64,000 nt of DNA from contig NZ_PGFA01000002.1 in NCBI RefSeq assembly GCF_002797555.1, positions 186,001-250,000 on the forward strand. Reading direction: 5' to 3'. Position numbers and translations under genes: made by a program. Below the pieces are notes generated by a model. It was not told the DNA's origin. It was given only the letters and a program-made list of their open reading frames with translations, and did no database searches. The stretch is from Hymenobacter chitinivorans DSM 11115 (lineage in GTDB: Bacteria; Bacteroidota; Bacteroidia; Cytophagales; Hymenobacteraceae). Every line of letters starts with the position of its first letter. The stretch's first letter is position 1. Positions 43,796 to 53,190 of the stretch are shown here, in pieces.

Positions 43796-44935
43796 TTACT
43801 TCAGCAAAGTCCGGGCAATTACCAGCTTCTGAATCTCGCTGGTGCCCTCGCCGATGGTGCACAGCTTGGAGTCGCGGTAGTACTTCTCGGCGGGGTAATC
43901 CTTGGTGTAGCCGTAGCCCCCGAAGATCTGCACGCCTTCGTTAGCCGTGCGCACGCACACTTCCGAGGCGTAGAGCTTGGCCATGGCCGACTCCTGGTTC
44001 ACGTTCAGGCCGCGGTCCTTCATGTCGGCGGCGCGGTAGGTGAGCAGCGAGGCCGCTTCGATTTCGGTGGCCATATCAGCCAGCTTAAAGGAAATGCCCT
44101 GGAAGTTGGAAATCGGCTGGTTGAACTGGTGCCGCTCCTGCGAGTAGCGCAGCGCCGCCTCAAACGCGCCCTGAGCAATGCCCAATGACAGGGCCGCAAT
44201 GGAAATCCGGCCGCCGTCGAGCACCTTCATGGCCTGGATGAAGCCGTCGCCGACTTTGCCCAGGATGTTGGCCTTGGGTACGCGGCAGTCAGTGAAGATC
44301 AGCTCGGTGGTTTCCGAAGCGCGCATGCCCAGCTTGTCGGCTTTCAGGCCGTGGGTGAAGCCTTCGGTGGGCTTCTCAATCACGAAGGCCGTCATACCGT
44401 GGGAGTCACCTACTTCGCCGGTGCGGGCAATAACAACGGCAATGTTGCCGCTCTTGCCGTGGGTAATAAAGTTTTTGGCGCCGTTGAGCACGTAGTCGTC
44501 GCCGTCTTCCACGGCCACGGTGCGCATGTTGCCGGCGTCGGAGCCGGTGTTGGGCTCCGTCAGGCCCCAGGCGCCGATCCACTCGGCCGACGCCAGCTTG
44601 GGCAGCCACTTGTGCTTTTGCTCTTCCGAGCCGAACTGCAGAATATGGCCGGTGCAGAGCGAGTTGTGGGCCGCCATGCTCAGGCCAATGCTGGGGTCAA
44701 TCTTGGACAGCTCGGCAATGGCCGTCACGTACTCGACGTAGCCAAAGCCGGCGCCGCCATACTCCTGGGGCACCAGTACGCCCATCAGGCCCAGCTCGCC
44801 CAGCTTCTTGAATACTTCCACGGGAAACTCCTGGCTTTCATCCCACTTCATCATATCGGGTTTGATGTGGGTTGCGCCGAAGTCGCGCACCATCTGGGCA
44901 ATCATTGTTTGATTTTCGGTGGCTACAAGTTCCAT
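43796..44935 (-). CDS. Acyl-CoA dehydrogenase
   Basis: A 379-residue FAD enzyme that oxidises acyl-CoA to 2-enoyl-CoA in fatty-acid or branched-chain amino-acid breakdown. Signatures are YGGAGFGYVEYV, the FAD/substrate-binding WGLTEPNTGSDAGNM (about 120), the middle-domain GMRASETTELIF, and the C-terminal IFGGYGYTKDYPAEKYYRD followed by GEGTSEIQKLVIAR. The catalytic glutamate is in the GEGTSE loop. Length and motifs fit short-chain/butyryl-CoA-type dehydrogenases. Single gene; the electron-transfer flavoprotein genes are not in the window. Confidence 0.96.
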   Translation of the reverse strand: MELVATENQTMIAQMVRDFGATHIKPDMMKWDESQEFPVEVFKKLGELGLMGVLVPQEYGGAGFGYVEYVTAIAELSKIDPSIGLSMAAHNSLCTGHILQFGSEEQKHKWLPKLASAEWIGAWGLTEPNTGSDAGNMRTVAVEDGDDYVLNGAKNFITHGKSGNIAVVIARTGEVGDSHGMTAFVIEKPTEGFTHGLKADKLGMRASETTELIFTDCRVPKANILGKVGDGFIQAMKVLDGGRISIAALSLGIAQGAFEAALRYSQERHQFNQPISNFQGISFKLADMATEIEAASLLTYRAADMKDRGLNVNQESAMAKLYASEVCVRTANEGVQIFGGYGYTKDYPAEKYYRDSKLCTIGEGTSEIQKLVIARTLLK

Positions 44936-45168
44936 GAAAAAAGAAGTTGGGTGGGGGAGGTAGAGTATAACCGGCGAAGCCCGGTTTTGGGTTTGCGAAA
45001 GTACGCTTTTAGCGGCACAGAAGCCAGCCTACAGGCTGGCTCGACCCACCCGATTTTGAAAGGGCGTGCCAATTCGGTTACTTTGAAGGTTTTTTAGGGA
45101 AAAATGTACTCCGTTAAACGGGTCGTTCCCATAGCTTTCGAACTTGATATTCGGCTTTATCAGCCTGC

Positions 45169-46104
45169 ATGCAACAAACCGCTTTTCACCGCCTTCTGCG
45201 CCTCTGGCTGCTGTGCGTGCCGTTCGCCGTACTATTTTCTTCCTGCACCACCGGCCGCTACTACCGGCAAAATATCATGTTTCGCACACCTTCCGGCGAG
45301 GGTGTCGACACCATGAAGTTGCGGTCTTTGGTCGGGCGCACCAGCCGTAACTACCTGATTCAGCCCAACGACTACCTCGAAGTTCGGGTGTACACCAATA
45401 AAGGCGAAAGAATTTTAGACCCCAACGGGGAGCTGCAATTCGGTAGCCCCTCCACCACGGGTACCAGTACCACCACGCCCACTACCACCACGGGGCGGGG
45501 CGCAGTGGGCGGTAACCGAGGCGGGCAAACTCAGCAGCCCACCGGCGCCAATCAGTTTTTGGTACAAGCCAACGGAATGGTGAACCTGCCCATGGTGAAC
45601 ATGGTGAAGGTAAATGGCCTGACGCTGCTGGAAGCCGACAGCCTGCTCAAAACCAAGTACGACGTGTTCTACAAGGATTCGTACGTGGCTACTCGCGTGA
45701 CCAATAACCGCATCATTGTGCTGGGGGCCCCGGGCGGGCAAATTGTACCCATGTATAATGATAATATGAACCTGCTGGAAGTTCTGGCCTCGGCCGGCGG
45801 CCTGGAGGCGGGGGGCTTTGCGGGCGGCGGCGGGGCTGGCGGCGGCCGGGGCCGGGCTTACAATATTCGCCTGATTCGGGGTGATTTACGTAATCCGCAG
45901 GTGCAGGTCATCGACTTATCTACCATTGAAGGCATGCGCCGGGCCAACCTGCAGGTAGAGCCCAACGACGTGGTGTACATCGAACCCGTACGGCGGCCCT
46001 TCTTTGAGGCACTTTCTGATGCCGGCTCCGTGTTTGGGCTGATAGGTGGGTTGGCAGGAATCTTGACATCCTACGTTTTAGTGAGGGATCTAATCAATAA
46101 GTAG
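45169..46104 (+). CDS. Wza-like polysaccharide export lipoprotein
   Basis: A 311-residue outer-membrane exporter of the Wza/polysaccharide-export family. A lipoprotein signal ends in LFSSC (Cys26). The export domain (about 60-150) starts YLIQPNDYLEVRVYT and includes VQANGMVNLPMVNMVKVNGLTL. An SLBB-like domain follows (RIIVLGAPGGQIVPMY). Two low-complexity inserts (Ser/Thr-rich 88-120; Gly-rich about 220-232) are unusual. The C-terminus has a hydrophobic helix (VFGLIGGLAGILTSYVLV). It is the first gene of a four-gene exopolysaccharide operon. Confidence 0.92.
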   Translation: MQQTAFHRLLRLWLLCVPFAVLFSSCTTGRYYRQNIMFRTPSGEGVDTMKLRSLVGRTSRNYLIQPNDYLEVRVYTNKGERILDPNGELQFGSPSTTGTSTTTPTTTTGRGAVGGNRGGQTQQPTGANQFLVQANGMVNLPMVNMVKVNGLTLLEADSLLKTKYDVFYKDSYVATRVTNNRIIVLGAPGGQIVPMYNDNMNLLEVLASAGGLEAGGFAGGGGAGGGRGRAYNIRLIRGDLRNPQVQVIDLSTIEGMRRANLQVEPNDVVYIEPVRRPFFEALSDAGSVFGLIGGLAGILTSYVLVRDLINK

Positions 46105-46174
46105 CCAGGAGCTTGGGCCTTTCCCCTCGCGGGAGTGGGCCTGGTAGGCTCTAAGACTAACTTGTAACGACGGA

Positions 46175-48646
46175 ATGGCAGTAAACGAAAACGCTGAACT
46201 GGAAGAACTTATTCGCAGTGCCGGCGGCGCCGAACCCAATGCGGTGGAAGACGAAGGTGGCGGGCTAGACCTAACTACCTTACTGCTGGTAGCACGCCGC
46301 AGCATTCTCTGGATTATCCTGCTGATTGCCCTGGGCCTGTCTGCTTCGTGGCTGCTGCTGCGCTACACCAAGCCCGTTTACAAATCCTCGTCGCTGCTCA
46401 AGATTGATGAGAAGACGGAGGCTGGAATTCTGGGGCTGGATGGCCCGGTGGGCCAGGCCGTAGGGAGTAGCAACGTCAATAAGCTCTCGGGGGAGGTAGA
46501 GCTGATCAAGTCCAACATCATCTACCAGCGGCTGAAGGATTCACTGGAGCTCAACGTGAACTACTACGTGGAGGGCACCGTGCTGGAAAACGAGCTGTAT
46601 GGCATTTCTCCCTTCAAGGTAAGCTACGACATAAAGGACCCGAACTTCTACAACAGCAAGTTCAATCTGAATTTTACGGGTGGGAAGCAGTTTCGCTTGT
46701 CGTATCTGTACCTGGGGCAGGAGCGCAGCGCTACCTACACGCTGGGGCAGCCTGTGGTGGTACCGGGTATGACACTGGTAGTAACGGCTACACCCCTGCT
46801 GGATGAAGAGGCCCTGGAAAAAAACTACCACTTTGTCATTAATGATGACGGAGCAGTAAACAATTACCTGAACACTAACCTGAGCGTGGACATCGTCAAC
46901 CCCGACGCCAACACGATTCAGATTGCCTTCACCGATTTTAACCCGGCCAAAGCCCGGGACATCGTCAACAAGATTGACACGGTGTACCTGCAGGAAAAGC
47001 TGGCCAAAAAGCAGGAAGCTACGGCGCAGACGCTGCAATTCCTGGACAAGACCCTAACCGAAAATCAGCAGAAGCTGCAGAGCGCCGAGGAAAACCTGCA
47101 GGCCTTCGTGCGGCAGAACAAGACCTACGACGTCAAGACGGAAGTTGCCGGCATTACCGAAAAGCTAGCGGAGCAGGAAGAAGTACGCCTTAAGCTGGTC
47201 GAGAAGGCCCGCTTGCTGGGCGAAATCAGCCGCTTGGTGGAGCAGGACCGCCTGACCCAGAATGAGGATGCCACGCTGGAACAAAGCATTCCCGGCATTG
47301 CCGCCGTCGAGGACGCCCAGCTTACCCAGCAGCTGAGTGAGCTCAACGCCCTGCAGTGGAACCTGCGCCGCTTGCTGCGCTCCTACAACGAAACCACTGA
47401 GGCCGTCAAGCAGCAGCAGGCCCAGTTGGCCTACGTAAAAAATAACATCCGCCGGCTGATCCAGCAAAACCGCCGCCTGGTGCAGACGCAGATTGACCGC
47501 ATGAATCAGCAGCGCGACCAGTTCAACGCCGAGCTGCAAACCCTGCCCCAGAAGGAAACTGAGCTGGCCCGCCTCAAGCGGCCCTTTGAGCTCTACGAAA
47601 AGTCGTACCTGATGCTGATGGACAAAAAGGTCGAGTTCAGCATCGCCAAGGCCGGCACCACGCCCGACTTCCAGATTCTGTCGCCGGCCAGCATGCCCAG
47701 TGCCCCTATTTCGCCGGTGCGCACCATGATTTACGCCATTGGCCTGGCGGGTGGTATTGCCCTGGGCCTGGCCCTGATTGCAGTGCGCTACTTCATGCAC
47801 AACACCGTCACCAACGTGCGGGAACTGGAACGCTCTACCTCAGCCTCGGTGCTGGGCGTGATTCCGACCTACGACAAGGAGAAAATGACCGTGTCGAAAC
47901 TGGTAGTCGATAAAAATCCGAAATCCGCTATTTCGGAGTCTATTCGCTCGATTCGGACCAACCTGGACTTTATCAGCGGCTCCTCGACCAAGAAGCGGCG
48001 GCTGATTTCGGTGACGTCCACCATTTCCGGGGAAGGTAAAACCTTCGTAACAGTTAACCTGGGCGGCATTATTGCTCTTTCCGAGCAGCGCGTGGTCATC
48101 CTGGACCTGGACATGCGTAAACCCAAGGTGAACCTGGCTTTCGGAGCCGAAAACATCAAGGGGATCAGCACCATTCTCATTGATAAGCACACCATTCTGG
48201 AGTGCGTACAGCACACGAGCATCCCGACGCTGGACTTCATTTCGGCCGGCCCCACGCCGCCCAACCCCTCGGAGCTGATCCTGAGTGCCCGCTTCGACGA
48301 AATGCTGGAGGAGCTGTACCAGCACTACGACGTGATTCTGATTGACACTCCGCCGGTGGGCCTGGTTACGGACGGCATCCTGATTATGCGCAAGGCTGAT
48401 ATTCCGATTTACATCGTGCGGGCCAACTACTCGAAGAAGAGCTTCCTCAAGAATGTCAACAAGCTGATTCGGGCCAACAACTTCACCCGCCTCTGTGCCA
48501 TTCTCAACGACTCGACGGCCAGCGGCCTCTATGGCTACGGGTATGGCTACGGTTACGGGTATGGCTACGGCTACGGGCAGGGCTACTACGAGGAAACCCG
48601 GCCGGTAGTAGGGCTGTTCTCGCGCTTGCGGAAGCGCTTCACCTAA
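46175..48646 (+). CDS. Wzc-like chain-length regulator/BY-kinase
   Basis: An 823-residue inner-membrane tyrosine autokinase that controls polymer export. An N-terminal membrane helix (about 40-65) opens a Wzz domain. A long coiled coil follows (about 265-470), then a second membrane helix (about 515-540). The cytoplasmic BY-kinase domain has Walker A SGEGKTFVTVN, Walker A' VVILDLDMRKPK and Walker B YDVILIDTPPVG. The C-terminus is a Tyr-Gly tail of eight YG pairs then QGYYEE, the likely autophosphorylation cluster. It is cotranscribed with its probable phosphatase, 22 bases downstream. Confidence 0.95.
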   Translation: MAVNENAELEELIRSAGGAEPNAVEDEGGGLDLTTLLLVARRSILWIILLIALGLSASWLLLRYTKPVYKSSSLLKIDEKTEAGILGLDGPVGQAVGSSNVNKLSGEVELIKSNIIYQRLKDSLELNVNYYVEGTVLENELYGISPFKVSYDIKDPNFYNSKFNLNFTGGKQFRLSYLYLGQERSATYTLGQPVVVPGMTLVVTATPLLDEEALEKNYHFVINDDGAVNNYLNTNLSVDIVNPDANTIQIAFTDFNPAKARDIVNKIDTVYLQEKLAKKQEATAQTLQFLDKTLTENQQKLQSAEENLQAFVRQNKTYDVKTEVAGITEKLAEQEEVRLKLVEKARLLGEISRLVEQDRLTQNEDATLEQSIPGIAAVEDAQLTQQLSELNALQWNLRRLLRSYNETTEAVKQQQAQLAYVKNNIRRLIQQNRRLVQTQIDRMNQQRDQFNAELQTLPQKETELARLKRPFELYEKSYLMLMDKKVEFSIAKAGTTPDFQILSPASMPSAPISPVRTMIYAIGLAGGIALGLALIAVRYFMHNTVTNVRELERSTSASVLGVIPTYDKEKMTVSKLVVDKNPKSAISESIRSIRTNLDFISGSSTKKRRLISVTSTISGEGKTFVTVNLGGIIALSEQRVVILDLDMRKPKVNLAFGAENIKGISTILIDKHTILECVQHTSIPTLDFISAGPTPPNPSELILSARFDEMLEELYQHYDVILIDTPPVGLVTDGILIMRKADIPIYIVRANYSKKSFLKNVNKLIRANNFTRLCAILNDSTASGLYGYGYGYGYGYGYGYGQGYYEETRPVVGLFSRLRKRFT
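48530..48577 (+). repeat. Tyr-Gly codon microsatellite in the kinase tail
   Basis: Sixteen codons alternate TAY and GGN, encoding eight Tyr-Gly pairs. The 6-base period could slip and change the number of tyrosines. Confidence 0.85.
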
Positions 48647-48668
48647 CCGTAGTCGACCCTCCCCACGC

Positions 48669-49427
48669 ATGGCGTCATTCTTTCAGCGGCTTTTTGGCAG
48701 CTCTCCCGCTTCGACTGCTACCTTGGCATCTCTGGAAGTCGACATGCACTCCCACTTGCTGCCCGGCCTCGACGACGGAGCCGAAACCGTGGAGCAGTCG
48801 GTGGAGCTACTGCGGGCCCTGCGGGCTTTAGGCTACCGTAAGCTGGTCATGACGCCCCACATCATGGGCGACTTCTACAAGAACACTCCCGAAGGCGTGC
48901 GGGCGGCCCTGAAACAGCTGCAGGATGCGGCCACGGCCGCCGGTATTACCGACGTGACGCTGGAGTGCGCCGCCGAATACTACCTGGACGAGTGGCTGCA
49001 GCAGAAAATCGAGAGCAAGGAGCCTCTGCTCAGCTTCGGCGGCGACAAACGCTACGTGCTCTTTGAAACCTCCTACATCAACGAGCCCTTCAACTTCGCC
49101 GAAACGGTGTTCAACCTGAAGTCGGCGGGCTACCAGCCCGTGCTGGCCCACCCCGAGCGCTACACCTACTTCTACGGCCGCTTCGAGGACCTAGCCAAGG
49201 TGCGGGAAAACGGGGTGCTGCTGCAGCTCAACCTGAATTCCCTGGCCGGCTACTATTCGGCCGGGGCCAAGCGGGTGGCCGAAAAGCTTATTGATGCCGG
49301 CCTGGTAGACCTGGTGGGCACCGATGCCCACAACCTGAAGCACACCGACACGCTGCTCCAGAAGGTGCTGCCCACGCCTTACCTCCAAAAAGTGCTGGCT
49401 TTGCCGCTGCTGAATAACTCCTTGTAA
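48669..49427 (+). CDS. CpsB/YwqE-type PHP protein-tyrosine phosphatase
   Basis: A 252-residue cytoplasmic metal-dependent phosphatase of the PHP fold. Metal-binding motifs are DMHSHLLPGLDDG (His, His, Asp), KLVMTPHIMGDF, the central YYLDEWL glutamate region, LAHPERYTYF and LVGTDAHNLKHT. It probably removes phosphate from the Tyr-Gly tail of the kinase encoded just upstream, allowing cycles of polymer growth. Spacing is 22 bases. Confidence 0.93.
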   Translation: MASFFQRLFGSSPASTATLASLEVDMHSHLLPGLDDGAETVEQSVELLRALRALGYRKLVMTPHIMGDFYKNTPEGVRAALKQLQDAATAAGITDVTLECAAEYYLDEWLQQKIESKEPLLSFGGDKRYVLFETSYINEPFNFAETVFNLKSAGYQPVLAHPERYTYFYGRFEDLAKVRENGVLLQLNLNSLAGYYSAGAKRVAEKLIDAGLVDLVGTDAHNLKHTDTLLQKVLPTPYLQKVLALPLLNNSL

Positions 49428-49481
49428 CAACGCCCCCGATTCACGTTGTTTAAGGCCATTGTCTAAACTGATCCTGGGAAA

Positions 49482-50501
49482 ATGATTTTCGTCACCGGTG
49501 GCAGCGGCCTGATTGGCAGTTTTCTGATTTCATCCTTGCTCGAACGGGGCCACAAGGTCCGGGCCTTGTTTCGCCGGCAGGTGCCGGCCATTGCCGGCGC
49601 CGAGCAAGTGGACTGGGTGGAAGGCGACGTGCTGGATATTCTGGCCCTGCGCAACGCGCTGGAGGGCGTCACGCACGTATTTCACTGCGCCGGCCTGGTA
49701 TCCTACGCCCCGCAGGACGAAGACGCGCTGCAGCAGATCAACGTGGAAGGCACGGCCAACGTGGTGGATGCCTGCCTCGACCGGCCCGGTATCCGGCTCT
49801 GCCACGTGTCGTCGGTGGCGGCCCTGGGCGGCGGAGCGGCGGCAGCCGAGCAGGAGCCGGGCCGCACCCAGCTGCTCACCGAGGAAGCCAAGTGGGATTT
49901 GGGCGCCGCCCACGCCGCCTACGCCACTTCCAAGTACCTGGGTGAGCTGGAAGTGTGGCGGGGCGTAGCCGAAGGCTTAGCGGCGGTAATGGTGAACCCG
50001 TCCGTGGTGCTGGGCCCGGCCGACTGGGAGCGGAGCAGTACCCGTTTGTTCCGGTACGCGTATAATGAGCATGCCTTTTATACCCCCGGCAGTGTTAATT
50101 TTGTGGACGTGCGGGACGTCGTGGCAGCTATGCTGCACCTGACGTTGGAGTCCGCCATTACGGCGGAACGCTTTATTCTCAGCGCCGGGGCCGTACCCCT
50201 GCACGAGTTCCTGGCGCAGGCCGCGGCTTGTTTTGGCAAGAAAGCCCCACGCATTGCCGTGCCCGACTGGGCCGCCGAGGTTATCTGGCGCGCCGAGCAT
50301 GCCCGTTCCGTGCTGACCGGGGCCCGCCCGCTGATAACCAAAGACACCGCCCGGGCCGGGCGCAAACCGGTGGTGTACCAGAGCCAAAAGGTGCAGCAAG
50401 CCACCGGAATGACGTTCCGGACGCTGGCCGAAACGGTGGCCTGGTGCTGCCAGGGGCTGCAAAAGAACTCCGTGGCCTCCGGTGCGGTTGTTGTATATTA
50501 G
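49482..50501 (+). CDS. NAD-dependent epimerase/dehydratase-like SDR
   Basis: A 339-residue extended short-chain dehydrogenase. NAD-binding GGSGLIGSFLISSLL (5-19) and the catalytic pair in YATSKYLGE (YxxxK, about 147-151), preceded by CHVSSVAALGG. It lies 54 bases after the phosphatase in the exopolysaccharide operon, so it may modify a sugar nucleotide. Its closest visible features are also shared with dihydroflavonol reductase-type enzymes, so the substrate is uncertain. Confidence 0.85.
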   Translation: MIFVTGGSGLIGSFLISSLLERGHKVRALFRRQVPAIAGAEQVDWVEGDVLDILALRNALEGVTHVFHCAGLVSYAPQDEDALQQINVEGTANVVDACLDRPGIRLCHVSSVAALGGGAAAAEQEPGRTQLLTEEAKWDLGAAHAAYATSKYLGELEVWRGVAEGLAAVMVNPSVVLGPADWERSSTRLFRYAYNEHAFYTPGSVNFVDVRDVVAAMLHLTLESAITAERFILSAGAVPLHEFLAQAAACFGKKAPRIAVPDWAAEVIWRAEHARSVLTGARPLITKDTARAGRKPVVYQSQKVQQATGMTFRTLAETVAWCCQGLQKNSVASGAVVVY

Positions 50502-50591
50502 GCTGGTAACCGGCGGAAATCAGTTACCGGAAAAAATAGTCGCAAAGCCTGCCTTTTTGGCGTTTTTTGCGTTGCTTGTAGTAGAATGAGA

Positions 50592-51989
50592 ATGAACGAG
50601 AATTTTGAGGACCAGGAGCAAGTGCTGGATACCGTGCGCCGTTTCGAGCGGATGGTGGCCAACAACGAGCCCGTGTTTTTTGACCTGGCCGATTTCGAAA
50701 GTATTATCGACCACTATACTTCCAACACCCTTTACGATAAGGCCCTGCAGGCTTGTGAGGCTGCCATTGCGCAGTATCCGTTTTCTACTGAGCTGCTCAT
50801 CGACCGGGCCCAGGTGCTGGCCATGAAGGGCGAGTATACCTCGGCGGCCCAGCAGATTGAGTCGGTGGCCGAGCTGGACCCGACCAACCCCGACGTGGCC
50901 GTGACCCGCGGCATTATTGCCACCCAGAAAGGCGACTTCGCCCAGGCCGTGGATTTCTTTAAGTCGGCGGTGGAAAACGCTACTGACCGCGACGATATTT
51001 ACTTCAACCTGGGTTTGGCTTACCAGAGCTGGCAGAAGTTCAAGAGCGCGGCCAAGTATTACAAGCAAAGTCTGCGGCTCAACCCCGACAACGATATTGC
51101 CGTGCAGGAGCTGCTCTACTGCCTCGAAATTTCGGAGCGGCTGGAGAAGAACCTGGACTTTTTCCGCCACTTTACCGACGAGGACCCGTACTCGGCCACG
51201 GCCTGGTACAACCTGGGGCAGGCCTACTTCCGGCTGGCCAACTTCGAAGAGGCTGTGGCCGCCTTCGAGTATGCCATCCTGATTGACGCCAAGTTCTACG
51301 ACGCCCACGGCTTTCTGGCCAGCGCCTACGTGGGCCAGGAAAAGTACCGGGAGGCCATTACCGAGTTTCACCTTAGCTACGAGGAAGGCCAACCGACGCC
51401 CGAAGCCCTGTGCAACATCGGGGAATGCCACGAGAAGCTGGGCGAGTGGGACGCGGCCCGCAAAAACTACCAGCACGCCATTGACCTCGACCAGACTATG
51501 GACGAGGCCTGGTTCGGCATCGGCATCGTGCTCAACGCCCAGGAGCGGTGGTTTGAAGCCATTCACTTCTTCCGCAAGGCCGTGTCGCTCTACGACGAAA
51601 GCGTGGAGTACTGGCTGGCCCTGGCCGCGGCCGAATACCAGGTGGGAGCCGTGGTAAGCGCCCTGGAGTGCTACGACAAAGCCACCCAGGTAGCTCCCGA
51701 AAACAAGGACGCCTGGCTGAACTGGAGCATCATTCTCTACGAGCAGGGCAACTTTGACGAGGCCATCGACCTGATGCGCAACGCCGTGGAAATTCAGCCC
51801 GGCGAGGCTGAGCTGCACTACCGCCTCTGTGCCTACCTGTTGGCGGCGGGCCGCTACCGGGAGGCGTATCAGTACCTGGAAAACGCGCTGGTGCTGGATT
51901 TCGACAAGCACCGCCTGCTGTTCGAGTACTTCCCCGAACTGGAGTCGCAGCGTGCCCTGGCCCGCCTGATTGACCAGTACCGGAAGTAG
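50592..51989 (+). CDS. Tetratricopeptide-repeat protein
   Basis: A 465-residue soluble protein (467 if the ATG at 50586 is used) made of about 11 TPRs from residue 30 to 440, for example TAWYNLGQAYFRLANFEEAV, ALCNIGECHEKLGEWDAARK and AWLNWSIILYEQGNFDEAID (each separate). No signal peptide or catalytic domain is seen, so it is probably a cytoplasmic scaffold. It is highly acidic at the N-terminus (NENFEDQEQVLD). Confidence 0.9.
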   Translation: MNENFEDQEQVLDTVRRFERMVANNEPVFFDLADFESIIDHYTSNTLYDKALQACEAAIAQYPFSTELLIDRAQVLAMKGEYTSAAQQIESVAELDPTNPDVAVTRGIIATQKGDFAQAVDFFKSAVENATDRDDIYFNLGLAYQSWQKFKSAAKYYKQSLRLNPDNDIAVQELLYCLEISERLEKNLDFFRHFTDEDPYSATAWYNLGQAYFRLANFEEAVAAFEYAILIDAKFYDAHGFLASAYVGQEKYREAITEFHLSYEEGQPTPEALCNIGECHEKLGEWDAARKNYQHAIDLDQTMDEAWFGIGIVLNAQERWFEAIHFFRKAVSLYDESVEYWLALAAAEYQVGAVVSALECYDKATQVAPENKDAWLNWSIILYEQGNFDEAIDLMRNAVEIQPGEAELHYRLCAYLLAAGRYREAYQYLENALVLDFDKHRLLFEYFPELESQRALARLIDQYRK

Positions 51990-52085
51990 ACAAGTATAAT
52001 CTTGGGTTTGTGGGGCCTTGGAGGTTGGTTTTCATGCCAACGTCCAAGGCCCTTTTGCTTTTCTGCTACTTATAAAATTCGGGCG

Positions 52086-52093
52086 TACTTTTG
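52086..52093 (+). promoter_or_regulatory. Putative -7 element of the ComA-family gene
   Basis: TACTTTTG matches TAnnTTTG, about 82 bases before the start codon. Confidence 0.5.
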
Positions 52094-52174
52094 CCGCAGT
52101 ACTGCCGGAGAAAAAGACCGTTGTTGGCTTTTTGCTCCAAGTCTCCAAGACCCTAAGAACCCAAGACCCTAGGA

Positions 52175-53005
52175 ATGAATTACAACCTCAACAACCTCCC
52201 CGAACGCACCAGCAAGCCCCGTGAACAAGGCTATACGATGGTTATGGACAAGGGCCTCAGCATCCGCGAAGTGGAAAGCTTCCTGGAGGTGGGCGGCGAG
52301 TACACCGACATTGTGAAGCTGGGCTGGGCCACTTCCTACGTGGTGCCCAACCTGCGCAAGAAGCTGGACGCCTACAAAGCGGCCGGTATTCCGGTGTATT
52401 TCGGCGGAACTCTGTTCGAGGCCTTTATCATCCGCAACCAGTTCGACGACTACCGCCGCCTGCTCTCCGAGTTCGACATGGAGTACGCCGAGGTATCCGA
52501 CGGTTCCATTGACCTCAAGCACGACCGGAAGCTGGAATACATCCGCACCCTGGCCCAGGACGTGAAGGTGCTCAGCGAAGTGGGCTCCAAGGACGCGGAG
52601 AAAATTATTCCGCCCTACAAGTGGATTTCGCAGATGAAAACCGAGCTCGAAGCCGGGGCCATCAAGGTTATCGGCGAAGCCCGGGAGGCCGGCAACGTGG
52701 GTTTGTTTCGCAGCACGGGTGAGGTCCGCTCGGGCCTGGTAGAGGAAATCCTGACCCAGATTCCCTTCGAGAAAATCCTGTGGGAAGCCCCGCAAAAAGC
52801 CCAGCAGGTGTGGTTTATCAAGCTGCTCGGGGCCAACGTGAACCTGGGCAACATTGCCCCCAACGAAGTGGTAAGCCTGGAAACCATCCGCCTGGGTTTG
52901 CGCGGCGACACGTTCACCCACTTCCTCGACATGGACGCCGTGGACGAGGATTTCAAGCCCGAGAAGCCCACCGGCAAGCCCGGTACCTCCATGCCCCGCG
53001 GCTAA
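52175..53005 (+). CDS. comA: Phosphosulfolactate synthase (ComA family)
   Basis: A 276-residue TIM-barrel enzyme predicted to add sulfite to phosphoenolpyruvate, giving (2R)-phospho-3-sulfolactate. Family features are GYTMVMDKGLSIREVES, DIVKLGWATSYVV, IPVYFGGTLFEAF, VSDGSIDL, VLSEVGSKDAEKI and VGLFRSTGEVRSGLVEEI, followed by LWEAPQKAQQVWFIKLLG, near NLGNIAPNEVVSLETIRLGL. In methanogens it starts coenzyme M synthesis; here a more likely use is sulfolactate or cysteate for sulfonolipids, but no other pathway gene is adjacent. Single gene with its own promoter. Confidence 0.9.
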   Translation: MNYNLNNLPERTSKPREQGYTMVMDKGLSIREVESFLEVGGEYTDIVKLGWATSYVVPNLRKKLDAYKAAGIPVYFGGTLFEAFIIRNQFDDYRRLLSEFDMEYAEVSDGSIDLKHDRKLEYIRTLAQDVKVLSEVGSKDAEKIIPPYKWISQMKTELEAGAIKVIGEAREAGNVGLFRSTGEVRSGLVEEILTQIPFEKILWEAPQKAQQVWFIKLLGANVNLGNIAPNEVVSLETIRLGLRGDTFTHFLDMDAVDEDFKPEKPTGKPGTSMPRG

Positions 53006-53190
53006 GAGTTGTTTAACGAAGTAATGGTGATGAGCCGGGAAGTACCGCCACGCGGGTGCTTTCCGGCTTTCTGTTTCTCGGCCGGTGCCCAGTCGAGCGG
53101 TGCTGGGTTTAGCGGGAGCGTCTTTGCGGGGTAGCTCAACAACTATCTTTTTCTGGGGCAGTAAAAAGCAGTACTCATGACCCTGCTTTT

